From assembly GCA_029974985.1 (NCBI GenBank), contig JARKQC010000084.1, positions 1-33,491 of the forward strand: 33,491 nt of DNA, in the 5' to 3' direction. The position numbers and the translations under genes are program-made. Positions 24,246-30,895 of this stretch are shown one piece after another; the stretch's first letter is position 1, and every line of letters starts with the position of its first letter. The notes under the pieces were generated by a model. The model did not search any database and was not told where the DNA came from. It was given only the letters and a program-made list of their open reading frames with translations. The stretch is from Bacteroidota bacterium. GTDB lineage: Bacteria > Bacteroidota > Ignavibacteria > Kapaibacteriales > UBA2268.

Positions 24246-26273
24246 TTGCTATCATTTAATCAACATATAAAACCATATTTTTTAATACTATTATCTTTGA
24301 TAGTATTTTTTACTATTAATTCTTATAGCGATACTATTTATTGGGCTGATAAAGTTGTTGGTTTTTCATCTCAAACAGGAAATAAAGAATATTCGGCATA
24401 TCAAATTCTTGGAAAACCGAGTATTATGCCATATCAAGGAAAATCTGCAACAGCTTGGATGCCCAAACATCCAACTGATAATATTGAATGGATACGCGTT
24501 AAATTTGCAGAAAAAATTTTTGTTCAACAGATTTTAATTAACGAAAATCTTAATCCGGGCGCTATTGTAAAAATCATTTTATATGATTCTTTAAATCAAG
24601 GGCATATCGTTTATTCAAATAATCTAATTTCAACGATTGCAAGTGTGGGAAGATTTTCAAGATTTTCGATTGAAAATAATGATTTTAGAACAAATGAATT
24701 AAAAATCGAAGTTAATATTATAAATTATTTAGATAATTATCAAATTGATGCTGTTGGCATCAGTGATTATATTAGCGATTACGAGGTAAAAATCAATCAA
24801 ATAACTGATACATTGCAATTAAAGAAAGAACTACTCGATTCGAATATCAATAGCCGATATCGTGAGCTTGCTCCAATAATTTCTCAAGATGGTAAGAATT
24901 TAGTTTTCACTCGCGAGGGGCATCCCGAAAATATCGGACCGCTAAAAAAACAAGATGTTTGGATAGCTAAAATTGATGAAAATGGTCGTTTTCAGAAAGC
25001 TAAAAATCTTGGTAGCCCAATAAATAATGAATACGCAAATTATGCAATTTCTACTTCTACAAATGCTAATAGTTTACTACTTGGAAATATATATTTACCC
25101 GATGGAACATCAAAAACGGGTTTTTCAATTAGTATTTTTAATGGTGTAGAGTGGGAATTTCCAGATTCATTAATTATAAAAAATTATTATAATTTATATC
25201 CTTCTGGTAGCGCAACGCTTGCCAACAACGAGAAAATTCTGATAAGCTCGATAAAAAGAGAAGACAGCTATGGGAAAACTGACTTATATGTTTCTTTTTT
25301 GAACGAAGACGGAACTTGGTCAGAACCAAAGAATCTTGGAAATCAAATCAATACTGCCGAAGAGGAAATTTCACCATTTTTAGCAAGTGATAATAAAACA
25401 CTTTATTTTTCTTCCTCTGGATTTCCCGGATACGGCAGTAATGATATGTTTATGAGCAAAAGGCTCGATGATACTTGGTCAAATTGGTCAGAGCCAATTA
25501 ATTTAGGAGCGAATATAAATACAGAAGGCTGGGACGCTTATTATAGTATTACTGCAGACGGTAAATATGCCTACTTTGTATCATCAATAAATTCTGAAAA
25601 TACAGAGGATATTTTTAGAGTTGAATTGCCGAAAGAAATCAAACCAGAAATCGTTGTTCTTATTAGTGGTCGCGTGTTAAATCAAAAAACAAATTCACCT
25701 GTAAAAGCAAAAATTATTTATGAAACTTTACCCGAAGGATTAGAGGCTGGGATAGCAAATTCAAATCCTTTAACGGGCGAATATAGTATAATTCTTCCTG
25801 CTGGTAAGAAATATGGATTTTTAGCTACTGCAAATGATTATATTTCGATAAATGAAAATATTGATTTAAAATCTATAAATGAATATTCTGAAATTCATAG
25901 AGATTTATTATTAGCACCTATCGAAAAAGGTCAGATAATAAGAATAAATAATATATTTTTTGATTATAATAAACACGAGCTTTTACAAGATTCTTACGTT
26001 GAATTATATAGATTAGTTAAGGTTTTGAAAGAGAACTCTTTGATGACAATACAAATTCAAGGGCATACAGATAATATTGGTAATTATAATTTTAATCAAC
26101 AATTATCGCAAAAGCGTGCCGAATCTGTATATAATTTTTTAGTTGAGAACGGAATTGATTCTAAAAGACTGAAAATTAAAGCTTTCGGAAGAACAAAACC
26201 AATCGCAAAAAATGATACCGAAGAAGGTAGAGCAAAGAATAGAAGAGTAGAATTTGAGATTTTAGAAAAATAA
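24246..26273 (+). CDS. PorE-like OmpA-family protein with PD40 propeller
   Basis: A 675-residue envelope protein. A signal peptide (hydrophobic 11-27) is followed by a discoidin-like beta domain (about 32-175, starting YWADKVVGFSSQ). Then come PD40/WD40-like propeller blades (about 200-465; DNKTLYFSS, GYGSNDMFMS and DGKYAYFVSS are blade signatures), a carboxypeptidase-regulatory-like domain (about 472-550, ISGRVLNQKTNSPV) and an OmpA peptidoglycan-binding domain (about 560-675; GHTDNIGNYNFNQQLSQKRA). The propeller, regulatory-like and OmpA order is that of PorE of the type IX secretion system; PorE starts with TPRs instead of a discoidin-like domain. The start is a TTG without Shine-Dalgarno, chosen because it just precedes the signal peptide. 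A general cell-wall anchor is the alternative. Confidence 0.85.
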   Translation: MLSFNQHIKPYFLILLSLIVFFTINSYSDTIYWADKVVGFSSQTGNKEYSAYQILGKPSIMPYQGKSATAWMPKHPTDNIEWIRVKFAEKIFVQQILINENLNPGAIVKIILYDSLNQGHIVYSNNLISTIASVGRFSRFSIENNDFRTNELKIEVNIINYLDNYQIDAVGISDYISDYEVKINQITDTLQLKKELLDSNINSRYRELAPIISQDGKNLVFTREGHPENIGPLKKQDVWIAKIDENGRFQKAKNLGSPINNEYANYAISTSTNANSLLLGNIYLPDGTSKTGFSISIFNGVEWEFPDSLIIKNYYNLYPSGSATLANNEKILISSIKREDSYGKTDLYVSFLNEDGTWSEPKNLGNQINTAEEEISPFLASDNKTLYFSSSGFPGYGSNDMFMSKRLDDTWSNWSEPINLGANINTEGWDAYYSITADGKYAYFVSSINSENTEDIFRVELPKEIKPEIVVLISGRVLNQKTNSPVKAKIIYETLPEGLEAGIANSNPLTGEYSIILPAGKKYGFLATANDYISINENIDLKSINEYSEIHRDLLLAPIEKGQIIRINNIFFDYNKHELLQDSYVELYRLVKVLKENSLMTIQIQGHTDNIGNYNFNQQLSQKRAESVYNFLVENGIDSKRLKIKAFGRTKPIAKNDTEEGRAKNRRVEFEILEK

Positions 26274-26375
26274 TTTTTTAAAAAATTAATAAAAATATAA
26301 ATCAATTTAATTCTTCATAGTATTAATTCAATTTTTTTGCTTATTTTAAAGTTTAAAAAAGATTTAAAAATTTTT

Positions 26376-26379
26376 GGAG
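26376..26379 (+). promoter_or_regulatory. Shine-Dalgarno site fixing the TPR-protein start
   Basis: GGAG stands five bases before ATG 26385, favouring this start over the TTG at 26337 that would add 16 non-conserved residues. Confidence 0.6.
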
Positions 26380-26384
26380 TAAAT

Positions 26385-27092
26385 ATGGTATCTGAACACA
26401 GTTTAAAAGTAAAATTCGATTCAGATGATCAAGATGTATTAGAAGCTTATCAACATGAAACTAACGGTCAATACCAAGCTGCTATTGACCATTATTTAAA
26501 AGCACTCGAAAAAAATCCTAATTTGGGTATTGTGCATAAACACTTAGGAAATGCTTATTATCGTCTCGGTATTATGGATAGTGCTGTAAAACATTTAGAG
26601 CGAAGTTCTGAATTATTACCCGATTTTCCGACTGTACTATATGAATTAGGATTAGCTTATTATAGAATTGGAAGTATCAAAAAAGGGTTGAAATATCTTG
26701 CAAAAGTTATTTCTCTTGATAAGAATTTTTTGATGGCATATTATTGGTATGGAATTTTTTCTTATCATTGTGGGCATTTAGACGATGCTTATAAATATTT
26801 AAAGCACGTTACTATTCAAAATCCAAAATTTTTAATTGCTTTTTTCCATTTGGGTGTTACTTGTTTAAGGCTCGGATTATATCAAGAAGCCGCTGATAGT
26901 TTAAAAACAGTTGTGGACAATAATCCAGATAGTCCATCAGCTTTTGCACTACTCGGCGATGCTTATATGAATTTAGATAGAAGAAGCGATGCAAGAATTG
27001 CTTATAAAAGCTGTCTCGAACTTGATCCAAGTGATGTAAAAGCTAAAAATGGGCTTGCTATGTTAGATGATTTTGCTAATACTATTTTTTAA
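26385..27092 (+). CDS. Tetratricopeptide-repeat protein
   Basis: A 235-residue protein made almost wholly of TPRs: at least five consecutive 34-residue units with the W-LG-Y---A-F--P pattern, e.g. AIDHYLKALEKNPNLGIVHK, LGNAYYRLGIMDSAVKHLER, LGLAYYRIGSIKKGLKYLAK, and LGDAYMNLDRRSDARIAYKS. No signal peptide or membrane segment is visible with this start, so it is likely cytosolic; the first 25 residues are acidic. TPRs serve as scaffolds; no partner can be named. It follows the PorE-like gene by 111 bases on the same strand and ends at a strong terminator. Confidence 0.88.
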   Translation: MVSEHSLKVKFDSDDQDVLEAYQHETNGQYQAAIDHYLKALEKNPNLGIVHKHLGNAYYRLGIMDSAVKHLERSSELLPDFPTVLYELGLAYYRIGSIKKGLKYLAKVISLDKNFLMAYYWYGIFSYHCGHLDDAYKYLKHVTIQNPKFLIAFFHLGVTCLRLGLYQEAADSLKTVVDNNPDSPSAFALLGDAYMNLDRRSDARIAYKSCLELDPSDVKAKNGLAMLDDFANTIF

Positions 27093-27106
27093 TATATATA
27101 ATACAA

Positions 27107-27157
27107 CTGAACGAAATAAGAAATTATAAATTTAATCTTTTATTTCGTTCAGATTTT
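27107..27157. terminator. Bidirectional terminator between the TPR gene and the lipoprotein gene
   Basis: CTGAACGAAATAA and TTATTTCGTTCAG form a perfect thirteen-pair stem, then ATTTTT on the plus strand. The minus strand has a shorter T tract. Confidence 0.85.
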
Positions 27158-27192
27158 TAAAACTTGGCAAATAATAATATAAATATTATTTT

Positions 27193-28149
27193 TTAGGGTA
27201 TTATTTTATCTGCAATATTTAGAATATCTTCTGGAATTATTATCCCCTGATTGCTCGAAGCAGTTTTATTTATCAATAACTGATTAATTTCAAGTGGGAT
27301 AATTTTATTACTAACCTGTTCATTATTTAGTAATTTAACAGCTATTTTTCCACTTTCAGCACCCCAACTTTCATAATTTACCCCATAACCAATCGCGGCG
27401 CCTTTTTTAGCTTGTAATGGGTCGCTAACAAACAATGGTATTTTATTTTTTGAGGCTAAATTTGCAATTATATCTAAACCTAAATATACAGTATTATCAG
27501 CCGCCGCAACAATAACATCAACTTTTTTTGCAAGCAATGATTGAACAGCTGGTAAAATATCATTCGGACTATTTACTGTTTGGCTTATGACGTTAATATT
27601 TGTTTTATTACAAACTTCCGTCAATCTATTTTTAGCATATTCTGCATTTTGTTCAGATGGATTATATGGTATTCCAATTGTAGAAACATTTGGAACGCAA
27701 TTCTCAATAATTTCTACGAGTTTATCCATATTAAGCGGATCATATACTCCATATAAATTTTGGGGTGGAACAATACCAACTTGTTCTGGACCAAATGCAA
27801 CAGTAAATACAACAGGAATATCAGTAATATTCGTCGAAGCCGCGACCATACAAGGCGTACCATTTGTAATAATCATTTTATAATTTTTATTATTAAAAGA
27901 TTTCAAAATGATTTGAATATTTGATATTTCGCCTTGTGCATTTTTATAATCAATAGCTATATTTTTCCCATCTTCATAGCCCGCTTCTTTTAACGTTGAA
28001 ATCAATTCTTCGCGTGCAATATCGAGTACAGGATCTTCCGATATCTGAATTATCCCAATTTTTGGCAATTTATTATCATTATTCTCACAAGATAGAAGCA
28101 AAAATAATGACAATAAAACAAAAATAAAAAAGTAGTAAATTCTTTTCAT
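27193..28149 (-). CDS. ABC-transporter substrate-binding lipoprotein (TrpX/PF04392 type)
   Basis: A 318-residue protein with a lipoprotein signal: basic start, hydrophobic 5-20 and lipobox LLSC with Cys21. The mature part is the two-lobed periplasmic-binding fold of the PF04392 family (tryptophan and related ligands): KIGIIQISEDPVLD at the start of lobe 1, ITNGTPCMVAA, IPVVFTVAFGPEQVG, IGIPYNPSEQNAE, VDVIVAAADNTVYLG and IPLFVSDPLQAKKGAAIGYG, the last typical of the ligand-gating region. The family usually sits beside an ATPase and a permease; neither is next to it here. Ligand unproven. Confidence 0.88.
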   Translation of the reverse strand: MKRIYYFFIFVLLSLFLLLSCENNDNKLPKIGIIQISEDPVLDIAREELISTLKEAGYEDGKNIAIDYKNAQGEISNIQIILKSFNNKNYKMIITNGTPCMVAASTNITDIPVVFTVAFGPEQVGIVPPQNLYGVYDPLNMDKLVEIIENCVPNVSTIGIPYNPSEQNAEYAKNRLTEVCNKTNINVISQTVNSPNDILPAVQSLLAKKVDVIVAAADNTVYLGLDIIANLASKNKIPLFVSDPLQAKKGAAIGYGVNYESWGAESGKIAVKLLNNEQVSNKIIPLEINQLLINKTASSNQGIIIPEDILNIADKIIP

Positions 28150-28268
28150 AATTATAATTTTTTAAATAATAATATAATTCATTATTTCAAATATAATGAT
28201 TTTTTTAAATATTTAAATCATAAATATATTTAAAAACTATAATTTATTTAATATTTAAGAATAATATT

Positions 28269-29096
28269 TTACTGCGGCAATTCTCTATAATCAATTTCTG
28301 AACCAAGCATACTATGAGGTATTAAGTAAACTGCAATCATAACTATAGTAGCAATCCAAGCCCACCAAGTTTGATTTGGATGTTTACGCAAACGGAGAAT
28401 TGTATAAAGCCAAATTAATATAGAAGCAAGCGTTTTATTATCTGTTAAATCGCCAAAATGGAGAATTGACTTACCAAAGGGCCAACCCGTCCAAAATGCT
28501 CCGAAAGCGTACCATTGAACCAATGGACCTAACACTAATCCGCCGAATGCAAAAAATCCAAAAGTCCAATATGCAAAATTCAATACTTTATCACCTTTAA
28601 ATGCGGCTTCAAGTGCTACTCGCATAGCAAAAGCAAATGATAAAATCATAAAGGCAATATGTGGATATAGCACCCAATCTGGCACAACACCTTTATATCT
28701 TAATACTATTGGCTCATTTGTAATATATTTTAAATTTTGATAGTCTTTACCTACTGAAATATGATACATCACTTTTCCCGCTGGTTCCTGTGCAGGTAAT
28801 TCAGCTACTAATTCATCTCCTTGACGAATCATATCGTGCTCAGTCCATTCATCGTGGCTTAAATATCTTTTCATCTTGATATGTGCTACAATGCTTTTAT
28901 CTGGCGCATTTAATACTACGGGTGCATTTGCACCAATCTCGTGCGACCTTAGTAGTTTGAATTTAACAACAGAGCCTTCTACCGTTACTTCACCTTTTTT
29001 AGGATAAGTTGGTCCAGTTGTTCTTTGATATATCACAATGATTATCATTAATGCTATTGCGGCAAACCACAAAAATATTGATTTTTTCGTAGTCAT
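28269..29096 (-). CDS. Conserved membrane protein of unknown function
   Basis: A 275-residue protein of a type I have seen only as uncharacterised in Bacteroidota/Chlorobi-like genomes. One N-terminal helix (8-24) anchors an extracytoplasmic beta-rich domain (about 30-135; repeated short strands such as VKFKLLRSHEIG and PAGKVMYHISV). Four further hydrophobic helices follow (about 142-160, 175-195, 222-238, 246-264). Trp/Phe-rich loops (WYAFGAFWTGWPFGKS) and a C-terminal PHSMLGSEIDY look conserved in character. It is preceded by a clear AAGGAGAA ribosome-binding site and follows the S41 protease gene by 25 bases, so the two are probably co-transcribed. No enzymatic motif is visible. Confidence 0.75.
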   Translation of the reverse strand: MTTKKSIFLWFAAIALMIIIVIYQRTTGPTYPKKGEVTVEGSVVKFKLLRSHEIGANAPVVLNAPDKSIVAHIKMKRYLSHDEWTEHDMIRQGDELVAELPAQEPAGKVMYHISVGKDYQNLKYITNEPIVLRYKGVVPDWVLYPHIAFMILSFAFAMRVALEAAFKGDKVLNFAYWTFGFFAFGGLVLGPLVQWYAFGAFWTGWPFGKSILHFGDLTDNKTLASILIWLYTILRLRKHPNQTWWAWIATIVMIAVYLIPHSMLGSEIDYRELPQ

Positions 29097-29121
29097 TTTA
29101 TTCTCCTTAAAATTATAATTA

Positions 29122-30711
29122 CTAATTTACCATTTTTTCTGCTTGTGGGAATTGTATAATTGCTTTAATTATTTGATTATCTACTATACAAATAACTTCT
29201 GAAAACGCATCATAGCCCCACATCACATTTGCAATGCTTGCTTTCATATAATTTATAAAATAAGATTTATCTTGATTGAACATATCCATATTCCATAATT
29301 TATTTGATAATGCAAAATTCGCAAATTCTTTTAGCATATCATCATCAATCTGAAATTCGACATTAAATTTTGAATAATCATTTCCAAATCGTTTCAGCAA
29401 ATCGTTTCCAAATCGTTTTTTATAGCTTACAGCCCATTCAAAATATAAGCCACTACGGATAAGTAAATTTGTTAATTGTGTTAATGTATCAGCTTTTACA
29501 ATAACATCGGGAACAACCCCACCAATAGAAATAAGTGGTCTGCCCGAACTCGATTTAAATGTTTTTACTTTATCTTCTAATCCTAATTCTGCAATTTTAC
29601 TCTGAATTTCACTAATACTATTTAAATTTTTTATCTGTTTTTCTAATTCAACTATTTCTTTATTAGAATGCTTTTGAATATCACGTCCCGAAGGAGTATA
29701 ATATTTTCCTATAGTTAATTTAAATCCCGTAGAATCGTTCATTGTCCAAATTCTTTGTATTGAGCCTTTTCCAAAAGAAATCGAACCAACAACTATTCCC
29801 CTATCATAATCTTGAATAACACCGGATAGAAGTTCGCTACCCGAAGCAGAATTTTCATCAATTAATATTACTACTGGAATTTTTTCTAAAAAATCACCAT
29901 TTTTTGAATAATATTGTGAATTAAAATCGGGATTACCAGATATAGCTTTTGTTAGAATTAAGTTTCCACCAACGAACATATCGAGAATTTCATCAACAAT
30001 ACTCATATATCCACCCGGATTACCACGAACATCAATTAATATTTTTGTCATTCCAAGTGATAAAAATACATTAACTTTTTCTCTTAATTCATTTGCTGTT
30101 GTTTCTGAAAATCTATTTAATGCAAAAACTCCAATTTTAGTATATGGAAAAAAGAATGCACTTGATAAACTTGGCTTAGGGATATCTTTGCGAGAAAATT
30201 CGATTTTTCTTACTTTCTCGGAAATACATTCTTTGATAGTTAAATTTACTTTTGTAGCAGAATCTCCACTTACTAATTCTTCAACTTCTTGCTTTGATAA
30301 TCCTTTGGTTGGCTTTCCATTAATTGCAATAAGCTGGTCGCCAACGCTTAGCTTGGCTTCTTTTGCGGGTGTATTAGGGTAAATTTGAATAATATATACA
30401 GAATCTCTGATGCTCACAAAATCCGCACCAATCCCATACCCAATTCCTTTTTGATTTTCTTGAACTTTTTTTAAAGAAGGTCTATTATAGTAAAAAGATT
30501 CTTTATCAATAGATTGTAATAATGTCTCGAATGCTTTATCCGATATTTTTATTATATCAAGAGAATCAGGGTGATTTTTTACTGCTGTTTCGAGTATATA
30601 TTTAAATTTTTGTGTTTGAAAATCAATTATTTTATCAATTTCACTCTCTTGTGCGAAACAATTAAAATTTAGGAAAAATAGAATTGAATAAAATACAAAA
30701 AAGTTTTTCAT
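29122..30711 (-). CDS. S41-family C-terminal processing protease with PDZ domain
   Basis: A 529-residue secreted serine protease. The signal peptide (4-20, cleavage near FAQ-ES) is followed by a PDZ domain (about 88-165; GIGYGIGADF, VGDQLIAINGKPT). The S41 domain contains the Ser290/Lys315 catalytic pair in ENSASGSELL and SFGKGSIQ, with the same 25-residue spacing as Ser430/Lys455 of E. coli Tsp. VRGNPGGYMSIVDE and YTPSGRDIQKH also match. A C-terminal extension of about 170 residues has no known domain. It probably trims or degrades periplasmic proteins. Operon-like with the membrane-protein gene downstream. Confidence 0.92.
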   Translation of the reverse strand: MKNFFVFYSILFFLNFNCFAQESEIDKIIDFQTQKFKYILETAVKNHPDSLDIIKISDKAFETLLQSIDKESFYYNRPSLKKVQENQKGIGYGIGADFVSIRDSVYIIQIYPNTPAKEAKLSVGDQLIAINGKPTKGLSKQEVEELVSGDSATKVNLTIKECISEKVRKIEFSRKDIPKPSLSSAFFFPYTKIGVFALNRFSETTANELREKVNVFLSLGMTKILIDVRGNPGGYMSIVDEILDMFVGGNLILTKAISGNPDFNSQYYSKNGDFLEKIPVVILIDENSASGSELLSGVIQDYDRGIVVGSISFGKGSIQRIWTMNDSTGFKLTIGKYYTPSGRDIQKHSNKEIVELEKQIKNLNSISEIQSKIAELGLEDKVKTFKSSSGRPLISIGGVVPDVIVKADTLTQLTNLLIRSGLYFEWAVSYKKRFGNDLLKRFGNDYSKFNVEFQIDDDMLKEFANFALSNKLWNMDMFNQDKSYFINYMKASIANVMWGYDAFSEVICIVDNQIIKAIIQFPQAEKMVN

Positions 30712-30814
30712 TATAATTATATCAAAATATAAAAATTATTTTTTTACTATGTAAATCTAAATATAGTAAGAATATTTAATTTGTAATTTATTTGATTATT
30801 ACTCAAATTTTATT

Positions 30815-30852
30815 ATAAAAAAAATGGGCTTCCATTTTTCAATGAAAGCCCA
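30815..30852 (-). terminator. Rho-independent terminator of the T9SS-cargo gene
   Basis: Minus strand TGGGCTT-T-CAT, loop TGAAAA, ATG-G-AAGCCCA, then TTTTTTTTAT. It stands about 45 bases after the stop codon of the gene at 30896. Confidence 0.85.
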
Positions 30853-30895
30853 AAATTTTCTGTCAATCAGCTTTTTTAAAAACTGATAAGCAATA

